A DNA stretch of 59,343 nucleotides from DATLSM01 sp049585815. GTDB taxonomy: Bacteria; Actinomycetota; Thermoleophilia; Solirubrobacterales; 70-9. The position numbers and the translations under genes are program-made. The notes below the pieces were generated by a model. It had not been told where the DNA came from. It searched no databases and saw only the letters and a list, made by a program, of their open reading frames with translations. Positions 34,596 to 43,568 of this stretch are shown in pieces; position 1 is the stretch's first letter, and each line of letters begins with the position of its first letter. The stretch is from positions 1-59,343 of the forward strand of contig JBAVAR010000167.1 of NCBI GenBank assembly GCA_049585815.1, read 5' to 3'.

Positions 34596-35458
34596 GGCCG
34601 GCGTGGGTATTTCGAGAATTCGGGCCGGCGCCTCTCCTTGAACGCATCGCGTCCCTCGCGTGCCTCCTCGCTGCCATAAAAGAGGAGGTTGGCGTCGTGG
34701 GCCAGCTGCTGGATGCCGGCGTAGCCGTCCTCGTGGGCGTTGAAGCTCGCCTTCACAAGGCGCAGTGCGAAGGGAGAGAGGGCGAGCATCTCACGGCACC
34801 AGGCGATCGTCTCCGGCTCGAGGCGATCGAGCGGGACGACCGCGTTGATCAGTCCCATCTCGAGGGCTTCTTCGGCGTCGTACTGGCGGCAGAGCAGCCA
34901 GAACTCCTTCGCCTTCTTGGTGCCGACAAGATCGCGCAGGAGGGAGGCGCCAAAGCCACCATCCCAGGAGCCGACCCGTGGTCCGGTCTGGCCGAAGCGC
35001 GCGTTGTCGGCGGCGATCGTCAGGTCGCAGCAGACATGGAGAACGTGGCCGCCGCCGACCGCGTAGCCGGCCACCATCGCCACAACCGGCTTCGGCAGCC
35101 GCCGCATCTGCACCTGGAGGTCGGTGACGTGGAATCGACCGAGCGACTCGCCCGCGGCGACGTAGCCGCTGTCGGCGCGTACCCGCTGGTCCCCGCCAGA
35201 GCAGAACGCTCTGTCTCCCTCGCCGCTGAGGACCACCACGCCGACCGCGGTGTCCTCGCGGGCGATCTCCAACGCCGCCGAGATCTCGATCAGCGTCTGC
35301 GGTCGGAAGGCGTTCATCACCTCGGGCCGGTTGATCGTGATCTTCGCGACTCCACCGGACTTCTCGAAGCGGATGTCCTCGTACTCGACCAGCGTCATCC
35401 ACTCGATCGGCGCGTAGAGCTCATCCTCGCTGGGTGCGCCCTTGTGTCGGTGCGGCAT
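34592..35458 (-). CDS. menB: 1,4-dihydroxy-2-naphthoyl-CoA synthase
   Basis: Crotonase-family enzyme that cyclises o-succinylbenzoyl-CoA. Seen: VAKITINRPEVMNAFRPQTL, the oxyanion-hole region FCSGGDQRVR, VAGYAVGGGHVLHVCCDLTIAADNARFGQTGPRVGSWDGG and the C-terminal MenB hallmark FNAHEDGYAGIQQLAHDANLL. 288 residues, normal length. ATG 35458 is chosen because TATCGT lies 7 nt upstream and the family begins there; the frame stays open further upstream but that part is antisense to menE. First gene of menB-menA-menC-menD. Confidence 0.95.
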   Translation of the reverse strand: MPHRHKGAPSEDELYAPIEWMTLVEYEDIRFEKSGGVAKITINRPEVMNAFRPQTLIEISAALEIAREDTAVGVVVLSGEGDRAFCSGGDQRVRADSGYVAAGESLGRFHVTDLQVQMRRLPKPVVAMVAGYAVGGGHVLHVCCDLTIAADNARFGQTGPRVGSWDGGFGASLLRDLVGTKKAKEFWLLCRQYDAEEALEMGLINAVVPLDRLEPETIAWCREMLALSPFALRLVKASFNAHEDGYAGIQQLAHDANLLFYGSEEAREGRDAFKERRRPEFSKYPRRP

Positions 35459-35465
35459 GATGCGC

Positions 35466-35471
35466 ACGATA
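35466..35471 (-). promoter_or_regulatory. -10 box of the menBACD operon
   Basis: TATCGT on the minus strand, 7 nt before the menB ATG. It lies in the 24-nt gap between the divergent menB and menE start codons, so the -35 must lie within the menE coding sequence. Confidence 0.45.
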
Positions 35472-35482
35472 TCCGCGCCACG

Positions 35483-36808
35483 ATGAAGCTCGACGACTGG
35501 CTCGCCCAGAGATCCCAAAGCTGCCCCGATCGCACGGCCCTGCTCGCCGATGGATCCGAGGTCACCTACGCAGAGCTTGAGGCCGAGTCGACCTGGGTCG
35601 CCCGCCGGCTCGCCGCCCACGGCGTGCGGCGTGGTTCGACCGTTGCGCTCACGATGCGACCCAGCCGCGAGCTGATCGTTCTCCTCCACGCGCTGATGAA
35701 GGCCGGCGCGGTGCTGTTGCCACTGTCTCCACGCCTTACCGAGAGCGAGCGGACCGAGATCGTCGCGGCGGAGGAACCGATCGTCGATCTTGAGGACCCG
35801 GGTGAGCTGACCCAAACCGAGGCCGACCTACCGCTGCTCGGCGAGCACGATATGGACGACATCGTCTGTCGGGTGCTGACCAGCGGCAGCACCGGAACCG
35901 CCCGCCCGGTGGGCCTGACCTACGGCAACTTCCTGTGGAGCGCGGTCGGCTCGGCCTTCAACATCGGCGTCTGGCCCGAGGACCGGTGGCTTTGCTGTGT
36001 GCCGCTCAGCCACGTCTCCGGCCTCTCGATCGCGATGCGCTCGGTCATCTACGGCACGACGATGGTCCTCCATGACGGCTTTGAGGTCGACCGGGTGGCC
36101 GCCTCGCTTGAGGCGGACGGCATCGGCGTTGTCTCGCTGGTGACGACGATGCTCTCCAGGCTGCTGGAGGCCGAGGCCGACCTCTCGGGGCCAAGGGCGA
36201 TCCTGGTCGGCGGCGGGCCGGTCCCGGAGGGGCCCCTGGAGGAGGCGATCGGCCGTGGCGCCACCGTGGTCCAGACCTACGGCCTCACCGAGACCTGCTC
36301 CCAGGTGAGCACCCTGGCGCCGGCCGATGCGCGCCGCAAGCTCGGCTCCGCCGGGCGCCCCCTGCTCACCACCCACCTGCGGATCCAGGATGGCGAGATC
36401 CTCGTCCAGGGCCCGACCGTCGCGCCCGGGCGCGCTGACGCAGACGGCTGGTTGCACACCGGCGACCTCGGTCGCATCGATGAGGAGGGGTTTCTCTATG
36501 TCGAAGATCGGATCGACGACCTGATCGTCAGCGGCGGTGAGAACGTGGTTCCGGCCGAGGTCGAGAAGGTCCTGATGCGCCACCCCGAGGTTGCCGATGC
36601 CGCGGTCATCGGCCGTGAGGACCCTGAGTGGCAGCAGGCGGTGACCGCCGTCGTCGTCCTCCAGAGCGGGTCTGAGGCAACCCCTGATGAGCTGCGCCGC
36701 CACTGCGCCGAGGCGCTCGCCGGATTCAAGGTGCCCAAGCGAGTCGAGCTGGCCGCCGCACTGCCGCGAACTCCGTCGGGAAAGCTGATGCGCAGGGCGC
36801 TTCGTTAG
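35483..36808 (+). CDS. menE: o-Succinylbenzoate-CoA ligase
   Basis: Adenylate-forming enzyme that activates o-succinylbenzoate with ATP and CoA. Seen: the P-loop SGSTGTARPVGLTYGNF, VQTYGLTETCSQVS, LHTGDLGRIDEEGFLYVEDRIDDLIVSGGENV and the C-terminal catalytic Lys in PRTPSGKLMR. 441 residues, shorter than most acyl-CoA ligases, as for MenE. ATG 35483 is chosen because similarity starts at LDDWLAQRSQSCPDRTAL. It is divergent from menB with only 24 nt between the start codons, and ilvC follows 10 nt downstream. Confidence 0.93.
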   Translation: MKLDDWLAQRSQSCPDRTALLADGSEVTYAELEAESTWVARRLAAHGVRRGSTVALTMRPSRELIVLLHALMKAGAVLLPLSPRLTESERTEIVAAEEPIVDLEDPGELTQTEADLPLLGEHDMDDIVCRVLTSGSTGTARPVGLTYGNFLWSAVGSAFNIGVWPEDRWLCCVPLSHVSGLSIAMRSVIYGTTMVLHDGFEVDRVAASLEADGIGVVSLVTTMLSRLLEAEADLSGPRAILVGGGPVPEGPLEEAIGRGATVVQTYGLTETCSQVSTLAPADARRKLGSAGRPLLTTHLRIQDGEILVQGPTVAPGRADADGWLHTGDLGRIDEEGFLYVEDRIDDLIVSGGENVVPAEVEKVLMRHPEVADAAVIGREDPEWQQAVTAVVVLQSGSEATPDELRRHCAEALAGFKVPKRVELAAALPRTPSGKLMRRALR

Positions 36809-36811
36809 AGT
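36806..36811 (+). promoter_or_regulatory. -10 box of ilvC overlapping the menE stop
   Basis: TAGAGT, whose first three bases are the menE stop codon, lies 7 nt before the ilvC ATG. This predicts leaderless ilvC transcription independent of menE. Confidence 0.5.
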
Positions 36812-36818
36812 CGCCCGC

Positions 36819-37823
<1,005 letters not shown>

Positions 37824-37824
37824 T

Positions 37825-38256
37825 TCAGGCGCCCGGCGGGGCGTCTGAGCCGAACCGGCTGACCTCGCCCTCGGGAAGCTTGCCGTCGCGGCCGACGTAG
37901 CCGTCCTTACCGCCGACCACGACGTAGACGGCCTCCTCGCTGTCGCTGAGGTTGCGGACTCTGCGCACGGTCGGTGCGTCGACCCAGGCCAGCCCGCCTG
38001 GCTCCAGCTGGTGGGTTGAACCGTCGCCGAACTCGATCGCAATTCGTCCGCTGTGCAGGATGTAGAGCTCCTCCTGCTCCTCGTGGAGGTGGCGGCCGGT
38101 CGCATAGGCCGGCGGCAGGACGATCGCGTTGACGCCGAACGCGGTCACCCCTAACTCCTTGCGGATCTTGCGGAACCCGGGGCCCTCGCCGAGATCGCCC
38201 AGGTTGGCGACGGCATACCCCTCGCCCTTGGTGACTGGCGAACCGGTCTCTGACAT
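37825..38256 (-). CDS. Cupin-domain protein
   Basis: 143 residues, one cupin fold. The first cupin motif is visible as GRHLHEEQEELYILHSGRIAIEFGDG and the second as PGGLAWVDAPTVRRVRNLSD. The metal-binding set is only partly present (His-x-His is reduced to RHLHEEQEE), so a binding or regulatory rather than catalytic role is possible. ATG 38256 has TACTCT 8 nt upstream on the minus strand; the frame is open further upstream but not similar to cupins. It is divergent from serC (89 nt between starts) and convergent with ilvC. Function unknown. Confidence 0.85.
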   Translation of the reverse strand: MSETGSPVTKGEGYAVANLGDLGEGPGFRKIRKELGVTAFGVNAIVLPPAYATGRHLHEEQEELYILHSGRIAIEFGDGSTHQLEPGGLAWVDAPTVRRVRNLSDSEEAVYVVVGGKDGYVGRDGKLPEGEVSRFGSDAPPGA

Positions 38257-38345
38257 GAGACCCAAGAGTAGGGACCCCCGCCGATCGACGCGCTGCGATC
38301 CTCCCTCGGCAGCCCGGCCGCGCCTGTCACTAACCTGTCGCCGCG

Positions 38346-39482
38346 ATGGCGTCCCCAGCTGTTCAGATTCCCCCCGAGCTGATGCCCACCGACGGGCGCT
38401 TTGGCTGCGGGCCCTCGAAGGTGCGGGTGGAGGCGCTCGCAAAGCTCGCCGAGCGTTCGGACCTGATGGGAACGTCCCACCGTCAGGCTCCCGTCAGGGA
38501 TTTGGTCGGGCGAATTCGCACCGGGCTGGGCGAGCTCTTCTCCCTACCCGAGGGCTATGAGGTGGCGCTCGGAAACGGCGGCACCACCGCGTTCTGGGAG
38601 GCCGCCGCCGCCTGGCTTGTGCGTGAGCGCTCCCTGCACCTGGCCTTCGGCGAGTTCAGCCAGAAGTTCGCCAGCTCGACCGCGGCGGCGCCATTCCTGG
38701 CCCAGCCACTCGTGATCGAGGCAGAGCCGGGCGATGCGCCAGCACCGGCGGCCGGCGAGGGCGTCGACGCGATCGCTTGGGCTCACAATGAGACCTCGAC
38801 CGGGGTAATGGTCGAGGTCAGGCGCCCGGAGGGCGCTGGCGATGCCCTGGTTCTGATTGACGCCACCTCAGGCGCCGGTGGCCTGCCGCTCGACGCGAGC
38901 CAGGCCGACGCCTACTACTTCGCCCCCCAGAAGGCCTTCGGCGCCGACGGCGGCCTCTGGGTGGCCCTGCTCAGCCCGGCCGCGATCGCCCGGATCGAGC
39001 AGCTCGATGGGACGCCGGGCCGCTGGCAACCGGCGTTCCTCTCGTTGCAGACGGCGCTCGATAACTCCCGCAAGGACCAGACCTATAACACTCCGGCGCT
39101 GGCGACCCTGCTGCTGCTCGCCGACCAGATCGACTGGATGCTCGGCAACGGTGGCCTGGAGTGGTGCGTACAGCGCACCACCGCATCCTCGGGCAACCTC
39201 TACGGCTGGGCCGGGCAGAGTTCCTTCGCCACGCCCTTCGTCGCCGACCCCGCCAAGCGTTCGCTGGTCGTCGGGACGATCGATTTCGAGAGCTCGGTCG
39301 ACGCCGCGGCGCTGGCGGGGATCCTGCGCGCCAACGGGATCGTCGACGTTGAGCCCTACCGCAAGCTGGGACGCAACCAGCTGCGGGTCGGCATGTTCCC
39401 GGCGGTCGATCCCGACGACGTCGAAGCGCTCACCGCCTGCATCGACTGGGTGGTCGAGAATGCAGCAGAGGCCACGAGATGA
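38346..39482 (+). CDS. serC: Phosphoserine aminotransferase
   Basis: PLP enzyme converting 3-phosphohydroxypyruvate to phosphoserine. Class V aminotransferase of the actinobacterial SerC type: starts IPPELMPTDGRFGCGPSKVR, with TSHRQAPVR, GNGGTTAFWEAAAAWLV, and the PLP Lys in YYFAPQKAFGADGGLW. 378 residues. ATG 38346 lies 9 nt after TAACCT (38331-38336). The stop overlaps the serA start (ATGA), so the first two steps of the phosphorylated serine pathway are made together; serB is not in the window. Confidence 0.94.
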   Translation: MASPAVQIPPELMPTDGRFGCGPSKVRVEALAKLAERSDLMGTSHRQAPVRDLVGRIRTGLGELFSLPEGYEVALGNGGTTAFWEAAAAWLVRERSLHLAFGEFSQKFASSTAAAPFLAQPLVIEAEPGDAPAPAAGEGVDAIAWAHNETSTGVMVEVRRPEGAGDALVLIDATSGAGGLPLDASQADAYYFAPQKAFGADGGLWVALLSPAAIARIEQLDGTPGRWQPAFLSLQTALDNSRKDQTYNTPALATLLLLADQIDWMLGNGGLEWCVQRTTASSGNLYGWAGQSSFATPFVADPAKRSLVVGTIDFESSVDAAALAGILRANGIVDVEPYRKLGRNQLRVGMFPAVDPDDVEALTACIDWVVENAAEATR

Positions 39483-41059
39483 AGGTTCTCGTCAAGGAGA
39501 AGATCGCCGATGCCGGGGTCGATCTGTTGCGCGGCCACTTCGATGTCGATCTCGGTCTGGAGATGTCAGAGGAGGAGCTTCGCGACCAGATCGGAGCCTA
39601 TGACGCGATATTGATCCGCTCCGCGACAAAGCTGACGGGCGAGCTGATCGACCGCGCCGATCGGCTCAAGGTGATCGGCCGCGCGGGCACCGGTGTTGAC
39701 AACGTCGACATCCCGGCCGCGACCCGGCGCGGCATCATCGTCGCCAATGCGCCCGAGTCGAACTCGGTGGCGGCGGCCGAGCACACCATGGCCCTGATGC
39801 TGGCGCTCTTTCGCAACATTCCCCAAGCCCACGCCTCCTTGGTCGAGGGCCGCTGGGATCGCTCCAAGTTCAAGGGAGCCGAGCTTTACGGGAAGACGCT
39901 CGGGGTGATCGGTTTCGGTCGCATCGGGCAGCTGGTCGCCAAACGTGCTCAGAGTTTCGAGATGGACGTTGTCGCCTTCGACAAGTTCGTATCTGCCGAG
40001 CGCTTCCGAGAGCTCGGGGTCGAGGGATTGGCGAACATCGATGAGGTGCTCGAACGGGCTGACGTCCTCACCCTGCATGTGCCGAAGACGCCGGAAACGG
40101 TGGGGCTGATAGCCGCAGATGCGATCAAGACGATGAAGGAGGGGGTGCGGATCATCAATTGCGCCCGCGGTGAGCTGGTTGATCTCGATGCTCTCCTCGC
40201 CGGTCTGGAATCCGGCAAGGTCGCCGGGGCGGCGCTCGACGTCTTTCCCTCTGAGCCCTTCACCGAACACCCGATCTTCGCTCGCGGCGACGTGGTCCTC
40301 ACCCCTCACCTGGGCGCGTCCACCGCCGAGGCCCAAGACCGCGCTGGGGTGGTAACCGCCGAACAGGTCCTCGCGGCGCTGAACGGCGGCGTCGTCACCA
40401 ACGCGGTCAACATCGCCGCTGTCCGCCCGGAGGAGATGGAGGCGCTGGCGCCCTTTGTCCCGCTCTGTGAAAAGCTCGGCCGCCTCGCGCAGGGTCTCGG
40501 GTGGGGCTCCGTGGACCGGGTCACCGCCGAGTTCCGCGGCCGGATCGCATCCCATGACACCCGACTGCTCGGTATCGCCGTCCTCGTCGGCATCCTCTCC
40601 GGCAACACGGAGGAGCCTGTCAACCTCGTCAACGCGCCCCAGATGGCCGAAGAGCGGGGGATCGAGCTGGTCGAGACCAAGGACTCAAGCGCCGAGGACT
40701 TCACTGAGCTGATCACCGTGCGGTTGCACTCGGGGGGGGAGGAGGTTGAGGTCGCCGGCACCGGTGTGGGCCCCCGCAATGTGCCCCACCTGGTCTCAGT
40801 CTGGGGGGAGGGCTTCTACCTGCCCTTCGCTGAGCACATCGCCGTCTTCCGCTACGCCGATCGGCCCGGCATGATCGGTCGGGTCGGGTCAATGTTCGGC
40901 GAGGAGGGCGTCAACATCGTCTCAGCGGCGGTCGGCGCCGAGGCGGGCGGGGAGCGCGCTGTGATGGCCCTGACCACCGACGCCCCGGTCCGACAGGCGA
41001 CGATCGAGAAGATCCTCGAGCTCGACGGCTTCTCGGTCGGACGCTCGGTCGATCTGTGA
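39479..41059 (+). CDS. serA: D-3-phosphoglycerate dehydrogenase
   Basis: First enzyme of serine synthesis. 526 residues, the long type: N-terminal catalytic and Rossmann part (GVIGFGRIGQLVAKRAQSF; catalytic Arg in NCARGELVD, His in LTPHLGASTAEAQ), then an intervening ASB domain (about residues 320-450) and a C-terminal ACT domain (IAVFRYADRPGMIGRVGSMFGEEGVNIVSA) that binds serine for feedback inhibition in known enzymes. The start overlaps serC by 4 nt. Length and domain order match actinobacterial SerA. Confidence 0.96.
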   Translation: MKVLVKEKIADAGVDLLRGHFDVDLGLEMSEEELRDQIGAYDAILIRSATKLTGELIDRADRLKVIGRAGTGVDNVDIPAATRRGIIVANAPESNSVAAAEHTMALMLALFRNIPQAHASLVEGRWDRSKFKGAELYGKTLGVIGFGRIGQLVAKRAQSFEMDVVAFDKFVSAERFRELGVEGLANIDEVLERADVLTLHVPKTPETVGLIAADAIKTMKEGVRIINCARGELVDLDALLAGLESGKVAGAALDVFPSEPFTEHPIFARGDVVLTPHLGASTAEAQDRAGVVTAEQVLAALNGGVVTNAVNIAAVRPEEMEALAPFVPLCEKLGRLAQGLGWGSVDRVTAEFRGRIASHDTRLLGIAVLVGILSGNTEEPVNLVNAPQMAEERGIELVETKDSSAEDFTELITVRLHSGGEEVEVAGTGVGPRNVPHLVSVWGEGFYLPFAEHIAVFRYADRPGMIGRVGSMFGEEGVNIVSAAVGAEAGGERAVMALTTDAPVRQATIEKILELDGFSVGRSVDL

Positions 41060-41160
41060 GGGGTGGCGACCTCGAGGCTCGGCGCCGCAACGTCGACCGG
41101 GTGGCGCTGTTCACAATTTAGGCATTGCCGGTCATCGCCCGAGACGGAAGTGCCATAACG

Positions 41161-41742
41161 ATGATGAAGAAGACCCTGATCGCGATTGCGGCGCTGGCGA
41201 CCCTCGTCCCGTCCCCTGCGCACGCCGGAAGCTCTGCGGTTGACGTCCTCCTCGCCGGAGGTCCGGAAGCAAATGTGATCTCGATCAAGCTTAGCCCCGA
41301 CGGGCGGGAATATGTGATCGATTCCAATGCCACGCTCGAAGTGGGTGCGGTGTGTGTCAACCCAGCAGGCGACCCGACCGAGCTCATCTGCCCTGCACCC
41401 CAAGTCAGTGGTTTCGAAGTCAATGCCGGAGAAGGGAACGACACCGTCACCGTCGCCAGGGAAGTACCTGTAGGCGTGACCCTGCGCGGCGGCCCGGGCA
41501 ATGACAGGCTGGTCGGCGGCTCGGGCAACGACAAATTGATCGGCGGCCCCGGCAACGACACACTGATCGGCGGCCCCGGCAACGACACGCTGATCGGCGG
41601 CCCCGGCAACGACACGCTGATCGGCGGCCCGGGCAATGACAGGCTGATCGGCGGCCCCGGCAACGACACGCTGATCGGCGGCCCCGGCGAAAACGAACTG
41701 CAGCAGGACCCGAGCTCGGTAATCCGCCATCGCGCCGGTTGA
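41161..41742 (+). CDS. Secreted RTX-like calcium-binding repeat protein
   Basis: 193 residues. A signal peptide is clear: MMKKTLIAIAALATLVPSPAHA with cleavage likely after AHA. A central domain of about 85 residues has two Cys that may form a disulfide. Then eight nonapeptide units of the RTX type GGxGNDxLx form a short parallel beta-roll that binds Ca2+. The protein ends soon after (QQDPSSVIRHRAG) without the usual capping domain or a type I secretion partner nearby, so export through Sec is expected. ATG 41161 is chosen for the signal peptide. Function unknown; surface or extracellular calcium-dependent folding is likely. Confidence 0.85.
   Translation: MMKKTLIAIAALATLVPSPAHAGSSAVDVLLAGGPEANVISIKLSPDGREYVIDSNATLEVGAVCVNPAGDPTELICPAPQVSGFEVNAGEGNDTVTVAREVPVGVTLRGGPGNDRLVGGSGNDKLIGGPGNDTLIGGPGNDTLIGGPGNDTLIGGPGNDRLIGGPGNDTLIGGPGENELQQDPSSVIRHRAG
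41488..41703 (+). repeat. 27-bp tandem repeats (8 units) encoding RTX nonapeptides
   Basis: Eight units of 27 bp. Units 4, 5 and 7 are identical (core GGCAACGACACGCTGATC), unit 3 differs by one base. Units 1 and 6 share the variant core GGCAATGACAGG, which suggests copying between units. The last unit is degenerate (GGPGENELQ). Confidence 0.92.
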
Positions 41743-41760
41743 GGACGCCGCTGATACGGC

Positions 41761-41789
41761 TTGGCGGGGCGGATGAGCTGCGCTAAGCT
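41761..41789 (+). promoter_or_regulatory. Promoter of the leuA leader
   Basis: -35 TTGGCG (41761-41766), 17-nt spacer, -10 TAAGCT (41784-41789). The leader ATG is 9 nt further on, so the leader peptide would be read from a nearly leaderless mRNA. Confidence 0.6.
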
Positions 41790-41798
41790 GCGAGTCGA

Positions 41799-41858
41799 AT
41801 GACGCATCGCGACACCCCCCCAGCGTTTCTCCTTCTCCTCCCCCTTCGGGGGGAATAG
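41799..41858 (+). CDS. leuL: leuA leader peptide with Leu codon run
   Basis: A 19-residue ORF, MTHRDTPPAFLLLLPLRGE, ending in TAG at 41856-41858. Four consecutive Leu codons (CTC CTT CTC CTC, 41829-41840) and a fifth two codons later match the logic of amino-acid attenuators, where ribosomes pause on these codons when leucine is short. The ORF follows a recognisable promoter and precedes leuA by 66 nt. Its Leu codons also pair with the leuA ribosome binding site (see the regulatory entry). Too short for routine gene finding; supported by codon content, position and structure. Confidence 0.75.
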   Translation: MTHRDTPPAFLLLLPLRGE

Positions 41859-41920
41859 CGCTGGGCGGCGGACAGCCGCGAGAGACAGAGGTCATTTCAA
41901 TGAAGCAGAGAAGGAGGAGG
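41819..41920 (+). promoter_or_regulatory. leuA attenuator: leader hairpins and anti-Shine-Dalgarno pairing
   Basis: Competing structures are visible. (a) An outer stem CCCAGCG (41819-41825)/CGCTGGG (41859-41865) encloses a stem CCCCC/GGGGG (41840-41844/41849-41853) closed by a UUCG tetraloop. (b) GCGGC/GCCGC (41865-41869/41875-41879). (c) The Leu-codon stretch 41826-41837 pairs with the leuA ribosome binding site 41908-41919 over 12 bp (10 Watson-Crick, 2 G-U). A ribosome stalled on the Leu codons would free the ribosome binding site; one that passes would let it be hidden. No T-tract is seen, so translational control is more likely than termination. Confidence 0.65.
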
Positions 41921-41924
41921 TCCG

Positions 41925-43511
41925 ATGGGACCCGCATCTGACGCCAACAGCGTCCACATTTTCGATACCACCCTGAGGGATGGCGAGCAGTCGCCTGGAA
42001 TCTCGCTGAACACGGCGGAGAAGGTCGAGATCGCCCAGCAGCTCGGCCGCCTTGGGGTTGACGTGATCGAGGCGGGATTCCCGATCACCTCGCCCGGGGA
42101 CTTTGAGGCAGTCCAGCAGATCTCCCGCCGGGTCGAGGGCCCGGTGGTCTGCGCCCTTGCCCGCACTCACAAGGCCGACATCGATGCCGCCTGGGCGGCG
42201 ATACAAGACGCCGAACGACCCCGCATTCACACCTTTGTCTCGACCTCCGACATCCACATAGAGCACCAGCTGCAGAGCAGCCGCGAGGACGTCAAGGGAC
42301 AGGCGCGCGCAGCGGTGGCGTTGGCCAAATCCCACTGCGCCGACGTCGAGTTCTCGCCGATGGACGCAACCCGGGCCGATGTCGAGTTCACCGCCGAGGT
42401 CTGTGCGATCGCGGTCGAAGAGGGTGCGACGGTGATCAACATCCCCGATACGGTCGGCTATACGACTCCGGAGGAGTACGCCGGCTATTTTGGCCGACTG
42501 TATGAGCTGGTCCCAGGGCTGGGCGGGGTCGAGACCTCGGTTCACTGCCACGATGACCTGGGCCTGGCAGTTGCCAACTCCTATGCCGGGTTGCTGGCCG
42601 GGGCGCGCCAGGTCGAGTGCGCGATCAACGGGATCGGCGAGCGCGCCGGGAATTGCTCACTGGAGGAGATCGCGATGCTGATCCGCACTCGCGAGGACGC
42701 CCATGGCCTGAGGATGGGGCTCGACACGCGTGAGCTGGCGCGCACCAGCCGTATGGTTTCCCGTCTGACCGGCTATCCGGTCCAACCCAACAAGGCGATC
42801 GTCGGGCGTAACGCCTTCGCCCACGAGTCAGGCATCCATCAGGATGGGGTGCTGAAGGAGCGCACGACCTACGAGATCATGGATGCGACCGAAGTGGGCC
42901 TTGACTCAAACTCGATCGTGCTGGGCAAGCACTCCGGTCGTCACGCCCTGCGCGACGCACTGCAGCAGCTCGGTTTCGAGGTCGAGGGAAGCGCGCTCAA
43001 TGCCGCCTTCCGGCGCTTCAAGGAGATCGCCGACCTCAAGAAGCAGGTCACCGCCTTGGACTTGGAGGCGATTGTCTCCGATCAGATGCGGCAGCGAGCC
43101 GACGCCCACGAGCTCGCCTGGTTTGAGGTTGAGGCCGGCTCACGACGCGAGCCGCTGGCGCGGGTCGCGGTCACCTTACCCTCGGGCGAGGAGGTGATCG
43201 GTGAGTCGAGCGGCGACGGCCCGGTCGACGCGATCTTTCTCGCGATTCAAAGGGCCGCCGGAGTTGAGTGCGAGCTGCGCCAGTACACGGTCGAGGCGGT
43301 GACCGGGGGGGAGGACGCGCTCGGCGAGGTGACGGTGATGCTGCGCACCGCCGGCCGTCTGGCCAGCGGCCAGGGGGTCGCGACAGACATCCTCGAGGCC
43401 TCGGCGAGGGCCTACGTGCGGGCCCTCTCCAATGCCCTCGAAGGGGCGGCGACGCGTGAAGCCGAAGCGGCAACCGCAGATGCCGCCGCTGAGCGCACCC
43501 CCGGACCGTGA
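41925..43511 (+). CDS. leuA: 2-Isopropylmalate synthase
   Basis: First committed step of leucine synthesis: condenses acetyl-CoA with 2-ketoisovalerate. 528 residues. Seen: FDTTLRDGEQSPGISL with the metal-binding Asp, VIEAGFPITSPGDFEAV, the metal ligands in HCHDDLGLAVANSYAGLLAGA, NGIGERAGNCSLEE, and HESGIHQDGVLKERTTYEIM. The C-terminal about 130 residues form the LeuA regulatory dimer domain that binds leucine. The ATG at 41925 has a strong AGGAGGAGG ribosome binding site (41912-41920), which the upstream Leu codons can pair with. Confidence 0.96.
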   Translation: MGPASDANSVHIFDTTLRDGEQSPGISLNTAEKVEIAQQLGRLGVDVIEAGFPITSPGDFEAVQQISRRVEGPVVCALARTHKADIDAAWAAIQDAERPRIHTFVSTSDIHIEHQLQSSREDVKGQARAAVALAKSHCADVEFSPMDATRADVEFTAEVCAIAVEEGATVINIPDTVGYTTPEEYAGYFGRLYELVPGLGGVETSVHCHDDLGLAVANSYAGLLAGARQVECAINGIGERAGNCSLEEIAMLIRTREDAHGLRMGLDTRELARTSRMVSRLTGYPVQPNKAIVGRNAFAHESGIHQDGVLKERTTYEIMDATEVGLDSNSIVLGKHSGRHALRDALQQLGFEVEGSALNAAFRRFKEIADLKKQVTALDLEAIVSDQMRQRADAHELAWFEVEAGSRREPLARVAVTLPSGEEVIGESSGDGPVDAIFLAIQRAAGVECELRQYTVEAVTGGEDALGEVTVMLRTAGRLASGQGVATDILEASARAYVRALSNALEGAATREAEAATADAAAERTPGP

Positions 43512-43538
43512 GCTGACCCGAGCGGCTGCGAGCATAGC

Positions 43539-43554
43539 TTACAGTTGTCTGTGA
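43539..43554. promoter_or_regulatory. Imperfect dyad in the XRE-cupin promoter
   Basis: TTACAG (43539-43544) / CTGTGA (43549-43554), five of six positions symmetric, 4-nt centre. It sits immediately upstream of the -10 box TAGCGT (43555-43560), which is 8 nt before ATG 43569. It may be an autoregulatory site of the XRE protein. Confidence 0.4.
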
Positions 43555-43568
43555 TAGCGTACGCGGCC

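Noticed and set aside
34541..35482. Upstream extension of the menE frame
   Set aside because: This part is antisense to menB and menA; MenE similarity begins at ATG 35483.
41488..41703. Repeat array considered as CRISPR
   Set aside because: Units are direct tandem 27-mers without spacers and encode RTX nonapeptides in frame.
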